Shown: in pieces, positions 30,717 through 40,333 of the stretch
How the letters are laid out: the number at the start of each line of letters is the position of its first letter
Numbering within the stretch: the stretch's first letter is position 1
NCBI GenBank assembly: GCA_008011715.2
Contig: CP136508.1
Coordinates: 3,100,001-3,164,000, forward strand
Reading direction: 5' to 3'
Length of the DNA: 64,000 nt
From: [Empedobacter] haloabium
GTDB taxonomy: Bacteria > Pseudomonadota > Gammaproteobacteria > Burkholderiales > Burkholderiaceae_D
Notes under the pieces: generated by a model
What the model was told of the DNA's origin: nothing
Seen by the model: the letters and a program-made list of their open reading frames with translations, nothing else
Database searches by the model: none
Program-made: the position numbers and the translations under genes

Positions 30717-30803
30717 TGGTGCGAGGAGGGGGACTCGAACCCCCACACCATTGCTGGCGTCAGGACCTAAACCTGGTGCGTCTACCAATTTCGCCATCCT
30801 CGC
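30717..30803 (-). tRNA. tRNA-Leu (TAG)
   Basis: The minus strand gives an 87-base type II tRNA with acceptor GCGAGGA/TCCTCGC, D-arm TGGCGAAATTGGTAGACGC, anticodon loop GGTTTAGGTCC with TAG at 30769-30767, a long variable arm, T-loop GGTTCGAGTCC and an encoded CCA. It sits directly upstream of tig, a common arrangement in proteobacteria. Confidence 0.97.
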
Positions 30804-31016
30804 GCATCTGACCGCCCGTCATTTCCCGGTCAGTCATCTCCGTATGCAAAAGCAAAGGGCGACCATCAGTGAAAACGGGTCGCCCTACCCTGCAATTGCC
30901 GCAATTGAACAGGTGCTTTCAACTTCAACACGGTATTTTACTGGGTTTTCCCAAGAATGGGGGTGGAATTTTGGCGTTTCGCCAACTGAGCAATAAAAGC
31001 AGCAACCCACACCGAC

Positions 31017-31051
31017 AGCTGGGGTCGGACCCGGCGGGTCCGACCCCAGCT
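31017..31051. repeat. Short GGGGTC...GACCCC palindrome, 35 bp
   Basis: A perfect 17-bp stem (AGCTGGGGTCGGACCCG and its complement) around a single base. It lies just past the stop codon of the RND pump gene and may also act as its transcription end, although no T-run follows. Confidence 0.85.
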
Positions 31052-31056
31052 TTGCT

Positions 31057-34000
31057 CTAGCGGACCGGTTTCTTGACGCGGAACCAGGCCGCGTACAGCG
31101 CCGGCAGGAACAGCAAGGTGAGCGCGGTCGCCAGCACCAGCCCGCCCATGATCGCCACCGCCATCGGCCCCCAGAACACGGAGCGCGACAGCGGAATCAT
31201 CGCCAGCGCCGCGGCCGCGGCCGTCAGCAGGATCGGCCGGCAGCGGCGCACGGCCGCTTCGACGATCGCATCCCACGGCGCGGCGCCGGCCTGGATGTCC
31301 TGCTCGATCTGGTCGACCAGGATGACCGAGTTACGGATGATCATGCCGAACAGCGCGATGATGCCCAGGTTGGCCACGAAGCCGAGCGGCCGGCCCAGCA
31401 GCAGCAGCGCGAACGCCGCGCCGGCCACGCCCAGGGGGCCCGTCAGGAACACCAGCAGAGATCTAGAAAAGCTATGGAGCTGCAGCATCAGCAAGGTGAA
31501 GATCAGGAACAGCGCCAGCGGCAGGTTGACGGCGATCGACTGCTCGGCTTCGCCGCTGTCGGAGGCCGCACCCTTCTCGACGATGCGGTAGCCGGCCGGC
31601 AGTTGCGCGCGCAGCTGGTCCAGCCGCGGATTGATCTGGCCCGACACGGTCGGGCCCTGGATGCCCTCGGCCACGTCGGCCTGCACCGTGATCGCCCATT
31701 CCCGGCCCAGGCGCCACACCACGCCCGGCTCCCACACGAAGCGCACCCGCGCCAGCTGCGAGATCGGCACGGACTTGCCGGAGGCCGTAGGCACGTTGGT
31801 GCTGTTCAACGCCTCCATCGTGGCGCGCTCCTCGACCGGCTGGCGCACCTGGATGTCGATCAGGCGGATACCCTCGCGGAACTGGCCCACCGTGGTACCG
31901 GACAGAATCGTGTTCGCCACCCGCATCACGGTCTGCGACGTGACGCCCAGCGCGCGCATCTTGTCCTGGTCCAGGTCCAGGCGCAACACCTTGACGGACT
32001 CGTTCCAGTTGTCGTTGACGCCCACCGCGTTCGGATTGGCGCGCACGATGTCCTTGACCTGGTCGGCAATCGCCCGCACCTTTTCGACCTCGGTGCCGGT
32101 CACGCGGAACTGCACCGGGTAAGGCACCGGCGGCCCGTTCGGCAGCAGCTTGACGCGCCCGCGCACTTCCGGGAAATCGGTCTTGAACACCTGTGTGATC
32201 TTCCGGTACAGCGCCGCGCGCGCCGCCAGGTCCTTTGGCAGCACGACGATCTGCGACACGTTCGACTGCGGGAAGATCTGATCCAGCGGCAGGTAGAAGC
32301 GCGGGCTGCCCGTGCCGACGTAGCTGGTCACGCTCTCCACGCCCGGCTGGGCGCGGATGAACGCCTCGAACTTTTTCACCTGGGCCTCGTTGGCGGCGAA
32401 CGCCGTGCCTTCGGGCGACCACATCTCGACCATCAGCTCCGGCCGCGACGAGTCGGGGAAGAACTGCTTCTCGATGAAGTTGAAGCCGTAGATGCCGAGC
32501 GCGAACAGCGCGAGCGTCGCGGCGATGGTCACCTTGCGCCACTCCACGCACCAAGTGACGACGGCGCGGAAGCGTCGGAAGCCCGGCGTGTCGAACACGT
32601 CGTGGCCATGCTCGCCTTCCGCATGCGGCTTCACCTTCAGCAGGATGTAGCCGATATACGGCGTGAACATCACGGCCACCACCCACGAGGTGATCAGCGC
32701 GATCGCGTTGACCGAGAACAGCGAGAACGTGTACTCGCCCGCCGCCGACTTGGCCAGGCCGATCGGCAGGAAGCCGGCCACCGTGATCAGGGTGCCGGTC
32801 AGCATCGGCAGCGCGGTGGACGTGTACGCGTACGTCGCCGCCTCGAAGCGCGACAGGCCCTCCTCCATCTTGCGCACCATCATCTCGACGGCGATGATGG
32901 CGTCGTCCACCAAGAGGCCCAGGGCAATGATCAGCGCCCCCAGCGAGATCTTGTGCAGGTCGATGTCCAGCATGCGCATGAACAGGAACGTCACGGCCAG
33001 CACCAGCGGGATCGTCAGCGCCACCACCAGACCGGGGCGCACGTCCAGGCGCAGCTTCGGCTTGGTGTGCAGACCGAGCGCGACGAAGCTGACGGCCAGC
33101 ACGATCAATACCGCTTCGATCAGGGTGCGCACGAATTCGCCGACGGAGGCCGTCACGGCCTGCGGCTGGTTCGACACCCGTTCCAGCTCGATGCCGACGG
33201 GCAGCTTGCCCTTCAGCTGCGCGACCGTCGCCTCCATCGCACGGCCCAATTCGATGATATTGCCGCCCTTTTCCATCGACACGCCCAGCCCGATCACTTC
33301 CTTGCCGTTGAAGCGCATCTTGTCCGAGGGCGGGTCCTCGTAGCCGCGCTTGACCTTGGCGAAGTCGCCCAGCCGGAACGTGGTGCCGTTGGCGCGCAGT
33401 TCCAGGTTTTCCAGGTCCTTGACGGTGACCAGCGCGCCGGTGACGCGCACCTGCAGGTTGTCGGTCGGCGTGACCAGCGTGCCGGTCGACTCGACGCTGT
33501 TCTGCGCGGCGATCTGGCCGACGATCTGGTCGAACGAGATGCCCAGCTGGGCGAACTTCTGGTGCGAGAACTCGATGGTGAGCTTCTCTTCCTGCACGCC
33601 GAACAGCTCGACCTTCGACACCTTCGGCACGGCCAGCAGCTGCTGGCGCACGAAGTCGGCGTAGTCCTTCATCTGCGCGTACGTGAAGCCGTCGCCGGAC
33701 AGCGCGAAGATCGAGCCGTAGGTGTCGCCGAATTCGTCGTTGAAGACGGGACCCTGCACGCCGGCCGGCAGGGTGCCGCGGATGTCGCCGATCTTCTTGC
33801 GCACCTGGTACCACGACGCCGCCGTTTCCTTCGGCGGCGTCGATTCGCGCAGGTTCAGGATAATCAGCGTCTGACCGGGCTTGGAGTAGCTGACGATCTC
33901 GTCGATGTATGGCGTCTCCTGCAGCTTCTTTTCCAGCTTGTCCGTGACCTGGTCGGCCATCTGCAGCGCCGTGGCGCCCGGCCAGAAGGCCTGCACCACC

Positions 34001-34143
34001 ATGGCGCGGAAGGTGAACGGCGGGTCCTCGTCCTGGCCCAGGTTCTTATAACTGAGCATGCCGCCGATCAGCATCACGGCGATCAGGTAGCGCGTCAGCG
34101 GGATGTGCTCCAGCGCCCAGCGCGACAGGTTGAAGTCCTTCAT
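31057..34143 (-). CDS. RND-family efflux transporter permease (inner membrane pump)
   Basis: This 1028-residue protein has the RND layout of 12 membrane helices with two large periplasmic loops. The proton-relay helix carries GLLVDDAIIAVE with the Asp pair; the partner helix carries GMIIRNSVILVDQ, where Arg sits at the place of the usual Lys (E. coli AcrB K940). It exports drugs or other compounds together with a periplasmic adaptor and an outer membrane channel. The start ATG 34143 overlaps the adaptor stop by 4 bp. The substrate is unknown and no TolC-type gene is nearby. Confidence 0.93.
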   Translation of the reverse strand: MKDFNLSRWALEHIPLTRYLIAVMLIGGMLSYKNLGQDEDPPFTFRAMVVQAFWPGATALQMADQVTDKLEKKLQETPYIDEIVSYSKPGQTLIILNLRESTPPKETAASWYQVRKKIGDIRGTLPAGVQGPVFNDEFGDTYGSIFALSGDGFTYAQMKDYADFVRQQLLAVPKVSKVELFGVQEEKLTIEFSHQKFAQLGISFDQIVGQIAAQNSVESTGTLVTPTDNLQVRVTGALVTVKDLENLELRANGTTFRLGDFAKVKRGYEDPPSDKMRFNGKEVIGLGVSMEKGGNIIELGRAMEATVAQLKGKLPVGIELERVSNQPQAVTASVGEFVRTLIEAVLIVLAVSFVALGLHTKPKLRLDVRPGLVVALTIPLVLAVTFLFMRMLDIDLHKISLGALIIALGLLVDDAIIAVEMMVRKMEEGLSRFEAATYAYTSTALPMLTGTLITVAGFLPIGLAKSAAGEYTFSLFSVNAIALITSWVVAVMFTPYIGYILLKVKPHAEGEHGHDVFDTPGFRRFRAVVTWCVEWRKVTIAATLALFALGIYGFNFIEKQFFPDSSRPELMVEMWSPEGTAFAANEAQVKKFEAFIRAQPGVESVTSYVGTGSPRFYLPLDQIFPQSNVSQIVVLPKDLAARAALYRKITQVFKTDFPEVRGRVKLLPNGPPVPYPVQFRVTGTEVEKVRAIADQVKDIVRANPNAVGVNDNWNESVKVLRLDLDQDKMRALGVTSQTVMRVANTILSGTTVGQFREGIRLIDIQVRQPVEERATMEALNSTNVPTASGKSVPISQLARVRFVWEPGVVWRLGREWAITVQADVAEGIQGPTVSGQINPRLDQLRAQLPAGYRIVEKGAASDSGEAEQSIAVNLPLALFLIFTLLMLQLHSFSRSLLVFLTGPLGVAGAAFALLLLGRPLGFVANLGIIALFGMIIRNSVILVDQIEQDIQAGAAPWDAIVEAAVRRCRPILLTAAAAALAMIPLSRSVFWGPMAVAIMGGLVLATALTLLFLPALYAAWFRVKKPVR

Positions 34144-35231
34144 TTGGCCGCCGCTTTCGGCACGTCGTCGCCCAGGATCGTGACCTTCTGGCCAGGCTTG
34201 AGCAGGTGCACGCCGGCGGTGACGACCGTCTGCCCGGCTTTCAGGCCGCTGGCGACGATCAGGTCGTTGCCATCCGCGCCGGCCACCGTCACGGGCACCA
34301 GCTTGACGGCACCCTGCTCGACGATCCACACCGATGTGGCGTTCTTCTCATGGTACAGCGCCGACAGCGGCACCTTGATGCGCGGCTCGGCCGAATGCGA
34401 TTCGAATTGCGCGACGGCCGTCATGCCCAGCTTCGCGTTCGTCACCGCGGACGGCAGGCTGACCTTGAACGCATAGGTGCGCGTGGCCGGATCGGCCACC
34501 GGCGCCACCTCGCGGATCTTGCCGGTAAACGGGTGCTCGGGATCGGCCCACAGGCGCACCTTGACGGTGGCCAGCTTGCGCAGCTCGTCCACCTTGTCTT
34601 CCGGGACGCCGAATACCACCTCTTTTTCGTCGGTGCGTGCCACCCGCACGACCGGCGTGCCGGCCGCCACCACCTGGCCCGCCTCGGCGTCGATGGCCGT
34701 GACGACGCCGTCGATATCGGAGCTCAGGCTGGCGTAGCCGGCCTGGTTCGACTGGGTGCGGTAGGCCGCGCGCGCCGCCTCGACGTTGGCCTGGGCGGAC
34801 TTGTAGGCCGACTCGCGCTGGTCCAGCACGGCCTGGCTGACGAAGTTCTGCCGGCGCAGCTCGCGGTAGCGTTTGAGCTCCGCGTCGGCCAGGTCGCGGC
34901 TGGTTTCCGCCGCGCGCAGCGATGCCAGGGCCTGGGCCTGCGACAGCTGCAGGTCCTGCGGGTCCAGCTGCATCAGTACCTGGCCCTTCTTCACCGTGCT
35001 GCCGACTTCCACCTTGCGGGCGACGATCTTGCCGGGCACGCGGAAGCCCAGGCGCGATTCGTAGCGGGCGCGCACCTCGCCCGAGAATTCGGCCGCCACG
35101 TCGACGGAGGAACCGGCCAACACCAGCGCGCGTACGGGACGAATGTCTTCCGTCTTCTCGGCCGGCTTCGAGCAGGCCGCCAGCAGCGCCGCGACTGCCA
35201 GCAGCATCAGGGGGGACTTCAGGACGTGCAC
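34140..35231 (-). CDS. RND efflux periplasmic adaptor (lipoprotein)
   Basis: The product is 363 residues when started at GTG 35231, seven bases after a strong AAGGAGAG site. The signal peptide ends in lipobox LLAAC, so the mature protein is lipid-anchored. The body shows the membrane fusion protein order: biotinyl-lipoyl half (GFRVPGKIVARKVEVGSTVKKG), helical hairpin (about 85-155), second lipoyl half (DGVVTAIDAEAGQVVAAG) and beta-barrel. It links the pump to an outer membrane channel. It is transcribed before the pump gene and is divergent from hpnC; the 190-bp gap between them is AT-rich and likely regulatory. Confidence 0.92.
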   Translation of the reverse strand: MHVLKSPLMLLAVAALLAACSKPAEKTEDIRPVRALVLAGSSVDVAAEFSGEVRARYESRLGFRVPGKIVARKVEVGSTVKKGQVLMQLDPQDLQLSQAQALASLRAAETSRDLADAELKRYRELRRQNFVSQAVLDQRESAYKSAQANVEAARAAYRTQSNQAGYASLSSDIDGVVTAIDAEAGQVVAAGTPVVRVARTDEKEVVFGVPEDKVDELRKLATVKVRLWADPEHPFTGKIREVAPVADPATRTYAFKVSLPSAVTNAKLGMTAVAQFESHSAEPRIKVPLSALYHEKNATSVWIVEQGAVKLVPVTVAGADGNDLIVASGLKAGQTVVTAGVHLLKPGQKVTILGDDVPKAAAK

Positions 35232-35421
35232 ATCTCTCTCCTTCACTTCTTGGTGCGGGAGCCGCGCTCCCGCATCTGATTGCGGCGGTAACAAAATGCC
35301 ACTATGATTGCAGCCTCAAAATTAATGACTTTCCGTTAAGTTAAAAATTATAGTCGCGGTGGCATCTTTTTAAAATGACTTTGGCGTCATTTATTTCGAG
35401 CGCCCGCACTACCGGAGCCCT

Positions 35422-36240
35422 ATGCCCGTCGAGCACTACGAAAACTTCCCCGTCGCGTCCCTGCTGCTGCCGAAACGGCTGATTCCCGCCGTCGAGGCGA
35501 TCTACGCCTTCGCCCGCAGCGCCGACGACATCGCCGACGAAGGCGACGCCACCCCGGCCGAGCGCCTGGCGGCGTTGCGCGAGTACGAAACGGCGCTGGT
35601 CTATATCGAACTGGGCCGCGGCGCCCTGCCGCCGCTGTTCCAGCGGCTGGCACGGATCATCCGCGCGCACGATCTGCCTTTGAAACCCTTCCACGACCTG
35701 CTGTCGGCCTTCCGGCAGGACATCGCCGTCACGCGCTACCAGACCTACGACGAGCTGCTGGACTACTGCGCCCGCTCGGCCAACCCGGTCGGCGTGCTGA
35801 TGCTGCATCTGTACGGCGCCGCCAGCGACGACAACGTGCGCGACTCGAACGCGATCTGTTCCGCGCTCCAGCTGATCAACTTCCTGCAGGACGTGGCGCT
35901 CGACGAAGCCAAGGAACGGATCTATATCCCGATGGAGGACCTGGCGCGCTTCGCCGTGCCGCCGGCGCAGATGGCCGCGGCCGAGGCCAGGGGCAAATGG
36001 CGCGCGCTGATGCGCTTCGAGGTGCAGCGGGCGCGCGCGCTGATGCTGTCCGGCGCGCCGCTGGCCCTGCGGCTGCCGGGCCGCGTCGGCTTCGAACTGC
36101 GCCTGGTGGTGCAAGGCGGCCTGCGCATCCTGGAGGCGATCGAGGAGGTCGACTACGACGTGTTCCGGCGGCGCCCCAAGCTGGGACGGGCCGACTGGTG
36201 CCGCCTTTTTTGGCGCGCGCTGCGGATGAGACAGGGCTGA
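35422..36240 (+). CDS. hpnC: Hydroxysqualene synthase HpnC
   Basis: This 272-residue trans-isoprenyl synthase has the two Asp-rich motifs: RSADDIADEGD near residue 33 and FLQDVALDEAKERIYIP near 155. HpnC turns presqualene diphosphate into hydroxysqualene, the second step from farnesyl diphosphate to squalene. GGAG 5 bp before the ATG supports the start. It is followed by hpnD and hpnE on the same strand, completing the three-enzyme route. Confidence 0.94.
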   Translation: MPVEHYENFPVASLLLPKRLIPAVEAIYAFARSADDIADEGDATPAERLAALREYETALVYIELGRGALPPLFQRLARIIRAHDLPLKPFHDLLSAFRQDIAVTRYQTYDELLDYCARSANPVGVLMLHLYGAASDDNVRDSNAICSALQLINFLQDVALDEAKERIYIPMEDLARFAVPPAQMAAAEARGKWRALMRFEVQRARALMLSGAPLALRLPGRVGFELRLVVQGGLRILEAIEEVDYDVFRRRPKLGRADWCRLFWRALRMRQG

Positions 36241-36296
36241 GCGGGCGGTTGCCTATAGAATAGCGGCTTTTATCGTTTCACTCAGACCATAATAAT

Positions 36297-37130
36297 ATGT
36301 CTCCCGACGAATACTGCCAGCAGAAGGCCGCCCAAAGCGGCTCCAGTTTCTATTACAGCTTCCTGTTCCTGCCGCCCGAACGCCGCCGCGCGATCACGGC
36401 GCTGTATGCCTTCTGCCGCGAAGTGGACGACACCGTCGACGAGACCAGCGACGAGTCGCTGGCCCGCATCAAGCTGGCCTGGTGGCGCACCGAGGTGGGG
36501 GCCATGTACGAAGGCAAACCGACCCACCCCGTCACCAAGGCCCTGCAGCCTTTCCTGCAGGCCTACACGCTCAAGCAGGAGCACCTGCACGCCATCATCG
36601 ACGGCATGGAGATGGACCTGAACCAGAGCCGCTACCTGGATTACGCGGGCCTGAAGAAGTACTGCTGGCACGTGGCCAGCGTGGTGGGCATCCTGTCGGC
36701 CAGCATTTTCGGCGCGACCCGGCCGGAAACGCTGCAGTATGCGGAAAAGCTGGGCCATGCCTTCCAGCTGACCAACATCATCCGCGACGTAGGCGAGGAC
36801 GCGCGCAAGGGCCGCATCTACCTGCCGATCAACGAGCTGCAGCAGTTCGGCGTGACGGCGGCCGACCTGCTGAACGCCCGCCACAGCGAGAATTTCACCA
36901 AGCTGATGGCGTTCCAGGCCGCGCGCGCCCAGCAGGCCTACGACGAGGCCTTCGCGCTGCTGCCGAAAGAAGACCGGCGCGCCCAGCGCCCCGGCCTGAT
37001 CATGGCCGCGATCTACCGCACCCTGCTGGACGAGATCGAGCGCGACGGCTACCACGTGCTGACCCAGCGCATCTCGCTGACGCCGCTGCGCAAGCTGTGG
37101 CTGGCCTGGAAGACCTGGGTGCGCAGCTGA
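36297..37130 (+). CDS. hpnD: Presqualene diphosphate synthase HpnD
   Basis: This 277-residue enzyme shares the HpnC fold, with CREVDDTVDE near residue 37 and NIIRDVGEDARKGRIYLP near 160, and the family opening QKAAQSGSSFYYSFLFLP. It couples two farnesyl diphosphates to presqualene diphosphate. It begins 56 bp after hpnC; a weak ribosome site precedes the ATG. Confidence 0.95.
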   Translation: MSPDEYCQQKAAQSGSSFYYSFLFLPPERRRAITALYAFCREVDDTVDETSDESLARIKLAWWRTEVGAMYEGKPTHPVTKALQPFLQAYTLKQEHLHAIIDGMEMDLNQSRYLDYAGLKKYCWHVASVVGILSASIFGATRPETLQYAEKLGHAFQLTNIIRDVGEDARKGRIYLPINELQQFGVTAADLLNARHSENFTKLMAFQAARAQQAYDEAFALLPKEDRRAQRPGLIMAAIYRTLLDEIERDGYHVLTQRISLTPLRKLWLAWKTWVRS

Positions 37131-37143
37131 TGCGCACCGCGCC

Positions 37144-38457
37144 ATGACGGCTAATATTGCCGTGGTCGGCGGCGGCTGGGCCGGCTGCGCCGCCGCCGTC
37201 GAGCTGGCGCGCGGCGGCGCCCGGGTCACGCTGTTCGAAGCCGCCCGCACCCTGGGCGGCCGGGCGCGCCGCATCGAGCAGGCCGGCCGCACGCTGGACA
37301 ACGGCCAGCACATCCTGCTGGGGGCATACGACCGGACGTTGCGCCTGCTGGCCACCGTCGGCGTCGACCGGCGCCAGGCCTTCCTCACCTTGCCGCTGCA
37401 AATGCGCTACCCGCCCGGCCGCGGCGGCATGGACTTCGTCGCCCCGCGCCTGCCCGCGCCGCTGCACCTGGCCGTGGCGCTGCTGCGCGCGCAGGGGCTG
37501 GATCGGGCCGACAAGCTGGCGATGGCCAGGTTTTCCACCACGGCGCGCTGGCTGGGCTGGCGCCTCGACACCGACTGCAGCGTGGCCGAGCTGCTGGCCC
37601 GCTACGACCAGACCGAACGCCTGTACCGCCTGATGTGGCGGCCCCTGTGCCTGGCCGCGCTGAACACCGCACCCGAGCAGGCCTCCGCCAACGTGTTCCT
37701 GGCCGTGCTGCGCGACAGCCTGGGGGCCGGCCGCGCCGCGTCCGACATGCTGCTGCCGCGCGCCGACCTGTCCGCGCTGTTTCCGGACGCGGCGGCGCGC
37801 TGGCTGGCCGGCCACGGCGCCACCGTGCGCACCGGCGCGCGCGTCGACACCGTCGCGCCGGCCGGCGGGGGCTGGCAGGTCGGCACTGAGACCTTCGATG
37901 GGGTCGTGCTGGCCGTGGCGCCGGTCAGCGCGGCCGGGCTGCTGGCGCCACTGCCGGACAGCGCCACGCTGACGGCCCGACTCGCGGCCCTGGCGCCGGA
38001 ACCGATCGCCACCTGCTACCTGCAATACGATGCCACGCTGCGCCTGCCACAGCCATTCTTCGCGCTGGCGGACGACGCGACGGCAGGCCGCTGGGGCCAG
38101 TTCGTGTTCGACCGCGGCCAGCTGGACGACGGCCAGGCCGGCATGCTGGCCGTGATCGTCAGCGCGGCCGGCGCCGCCGCCGCGCTGCCGCGGCAGGCGC
38201 TGGCCGACGCCATCGCGGCCCAGTTGGCGGCCGAGTTCGGCCGTCCGCAACTGGCGGCGCCCGGCTGGAGCACCGTCGTCACGGAAAAACGCGCCACCCA
38301 CGCCAGCACGCCGGGACTGCAACGGCCGGCCAACGAGACGCCCTGGCCCGGCCTCGTCCTGGCCGGCGACTACACGGCCGGCGAGTACCCTGCCACCCTG
38401 GAAATGGCCGTGCGCAGCGGCCTGGCGGCGGCAACCCTGCTGCGTGCACGGCGGTGA
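37144..38457 (+). CDS. hpnE: Hydroxysqualene dehydroxylase HpnE (FAD amine oxidase fold)
   Basis: This 437-residue flavoprotein has an N-terminal FAD dinucleotide fold (VVGGGWAGCAAAVELARGG) followed by GGRARRIE and a C-terminal GDYTAGEYPATLEMAVRSG segment typical of phytoene-desaturase-like enzymes. HpnE reduces hydroxysqualene to squalene. It is 13 bp after hpnD, so hpnCDE is one operon. No squalene-hopene cyclase gene follows within this window; it must lie elsewhere if hopanoids are made. Confidence 0.93.
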   Translation: MTANIAVVGGGWAGCAAAVELARGGARVTLFEAARTLGGRARRIEQAGRTLDNGQHILLGAYDRTLRLLATVGVDRRQAFLTLPLQMRYPPGRGGMDFVAPRLPAPLHLAVALLRAQGLDRADKLAMARFSTTARWLGWRLDTDCSVAELLARYDQTERLYRLMWRPLCLAALNTAPEQASANVFLAVLRDSLGAGRAASDMLLPRADLSALFPDAAARWLAGHGATVRTGARVDTVAPAGGGWQVGTETFDGVVLAVAPVSAAGLLAPLPDSATLTARLAALAPEPIATCYLQYDATLRLPQPFFALADDATAGRWGQFVFDRGQLDDGQAGMLAVIVSAAGAAAALPRQALADAIAAQLAAEFGRPQLAAPGWSTVVTEKRATHASTPGLQRPANETPWPGLVLAGDYTAGEYPATLEMAVRSGLAAATLLRARR

Positions 38458-38589
38458 GGATGGCGCTCCGTCCCCTCAGGCCGCCGCCTGGGGCCTGTTT
38501 CCTGCAGTCTGTCGCAAGCAACTGGCATGCCGGGCCACGTCCCCGTACAGTGCCACCATGGACAACCGGGACAAGGAAAGAGGCGAAAC

Positions 38590-38724
38590 ATGATGCGCAA
38601 CGGATGGGCAACCCTGGCAATGACGGCGCTGGCGGCGGCGCTGGTGGTGGCGCTCGCGGCGGCCAGCCTGGCCGTCATCGTCACCACGCACACGGTCACG
38701 CCGACGCTGCTGCAGCACGCGTGA
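38590..38724 (+). CDS. Possible small single-pass membrane protein, 44 residues
   Basis: The ATG at 38590 follows an AAAGAGG site. The product is one long hydrophobic helix (LAMTALAAALVVALAAASLAVIV) with a short polar tail. It is 13-22 bp upstream of the DUF1700-like gene and on the same strand. No family is recognised. Its position suggests it is part of the DUF1700/GIN transcript. Confidence 0.4.
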   Translation: MMRNGWATLAMTALAAALVVALAAASLAVIVTTHTVTPTLLQHA

Positions 38725-38746
38725 TGCCGGCGCGCGGATGACGGCC

Positions 38747-39517
38747 ATGGGCAAGCAGGACTACCTCGACGCACTGCGCAAGGCGCTGGCCGGCCTGCCG
38801 GCGGAAAACGTGGCGCGCACGCTGGCCTACTACGAGCAGCGCTTCATCGACGGCCTGACCGTCGGGCGCAGCGAGGCCGAGGTGGCGGCGGAGCTGGACG
38901 AGCCGCGCCGGATCGCCATGACGCTGCGCGCCAACGCGCACATGGCCACGCTGGAGTCGCGCAAGGCGCCGGCCAGCGCCCTGCGCATGGCGGTGTCGTT
39001 CGCGGGCCTGGCCGTGTTCAACCTGTTCATGGTGGTGCCGGCCGCCGTCTTTGCGGCGCTGCTGATGGCGCTCTACATCGCCTCGGCCAGCGTCTACGTC
39101 AGCGGCATCGCCATCACGGCCAGCGGCCTGGCGGGCGCCAACGAGATCGTCCTGGCCGGGCCGCTGCACAACCTGGTCGGTTTCTCGACCGATGACGACG
39201 GCGACAACCCCGTGCAGACCCGCATCTCGATCGGCGACGGCGGCATCCAGGTCGAACAGGAAGCGGTGGCGGGCCGCCACGAAGGGGCCAGCCGCTCCGA
39301 GCGCATCCTGGACAGCGCCGAGGCCATGGCGGACGGCAGCGTACGCATCGCCATCGACCGCGAGGGTTCGTCACGGGCTGCCCAGACCACGCTGGGCGGG
39401 GCCATGATCCTGAGCGGCATCGGCCTGTTCCTGCTGTCGCTGGTCGTCACGCGCTACACGGGCCTCGGCCTGAAGCGCTACGTGCAAATGAATTATTCCC
39501 TGTTGCGAGGACGCTGA
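38747..39517 (+). CDS. DUF1700-like membrane protein
   Basis: The start is taken at ATG 38747 (MGKQDYLDALRKAL); an in-frame ATG at 38738 is possible and neither has a strong ribosome site. The N-terminal 65 residues match the helical DUF1700 pattern (LAGLPAENVARTLAYYEQRFIDGL, GRSEAEVAAELDEP). Then come hydrophobic segments (about 85-130), a polar domain and a C-terminal membrane helix (AMILSGIGLFLLSLVV). Such proteins usually sit with a PadR regulator and a GIN/adhesin-like protein. The GIN gene follows by 2 bp, but no PadR gene is visible upstream. Confidence 0.8.
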   Translation: MGKQDYLDALRKALAGLPAENVARTLAYYEQRFIDGLTVGRSEAEVAAELDEPRRIAMTLRANAHMATLESRKAPASALRMAVSFAGLAVFNLFMVVPAAVFAALLMALYIASASVYVSGIAITASGLAGANEIVLAGPLHNLVGFSTDDDGDNPVQTRISIGDGGIQVEQEAVAGRHEGASRSERILDSAEAMADGSVRIAIDREGSSRAAQTTLGGAMILSGIGLFLLSLVVTRYTGLGLKRYVQMNYSLLRGR

Positions 39518-39519
39518 AG

Positions 39520-40332
39520 ATGCGCTTGCGAACCCTCGTCAAGATCGCGCTGTCGCTGCTGGCACTGGCCTTCGTGCTGGTCGGCGTGTCGTACAGCATG
39601 CTGCGCGCCCAGGGCGTCGCCAACCCCTCCAGCACCGCCGGCCGCGTCACGCGTACCGAGACGCGCGAGATCGGCAACGGCATCCGCGCCATCGACCTGG
39701 AAGGCCCGATCGACCTGACCGTGCGCCAGGGCGGCGTGCCGAAGCTGAAGGTACGCGGCGAGCAGCGCCTGCTGGGCAATGTGGTGACGCAGCAGGAGGG
39801 CGGCACGCTGCGCATCGGCACGACCGGCATGGTGTTCCACCACCGGCGCCCGCTGCAGGTGGAGCTGGAACTGCCCTCGCTGGCCGAGGTCACGGTACGC
39901 GGCAACGGCGACAGCAGCGTGCAGGGCTTCTCCGGCGAGCGCCTGCAACTGGCCATGAACGGCTCCGGCAGCCTGTCCTTCAATGGCCGCTACCGCCATG
40001 TCAAGGCGGCCGTGCGCGGCTCGGGCACGCTCGACGTCAAGGCCGGCAACAGCGAGGACGTCGAGCTCGAGATGGTCGGATCCGGCACCATCGCCAGCTC
40101 CGGCAGCTGCCGCAAGCTGTCCGCCGGGATCTCGGGCTCCGGCGATATCGACGCCGAGCACATGGCGTGCGACGACGCCATCGTCAAGATCCACGGCTCC
40201 GGCTCGACCCGCGCGTTCGCGCGCAAGTCGGCCGTGGTGTCGGTCGCCGGCAGCGGCGACGCGACCGTCTATGGCAATCCCGACGAGCGGGTCGTCAGCC
40301 GCACCGGCTCGGGCTCGGTGGATTTCGAGTAG
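39520..40332 (+). CDS. GIN-domain (DUF2807) protein, membrane anchored
   Basis: This 270-residue protein has an N-terminal hydrophobic segment (IALSLLALAFVLVGVSY) and then a repetitive beta-helix-like domain with many GSG turns (MNGSGSLSF, RGSGTLDVKAG, SGSGDIDAEHM, AGSGDATVYG), the mark of the putative auto-transporter adhesin head GIN domain. It probably faces the periplasm. Function of the family is unknown. It is co-transcribed with the DUF1700-like gene 2 bp upstream. Confidence 0.85.
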   Translation: MRLRTLVKIALSLLALAFVLVGVSYSMLRAQGVANPSSTAGRVTRTETREIGNGIRAIDLEGPIDLTVRQGGVPKLKVRGEQRLLGNVVTQQEGGTLRIGTTGMVFHHRRPLQVELELPSLAEVTVRGNGDSSVQGFSGERLQLAMNGSGSLSFNGRYRHVKAAVRGSGTLDVKAGNSEDVELEMVGSGTIASSGSCRKLSAGISGSGDIDAEHMACDDAIVKIHGSGSTRAFARKSAVVSVAGSGDATVYGNPDERVVSRTGSGSVDFE

Positions 40333-40333
40333 A

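Noticed and set aside
31474..34476. Plus-strand open frame of 1000 codons antisense to the RND pump gene
   Set aside because: Shadow frame caused by GC-rich third positions; no motif and it crosses two well-supported genes.
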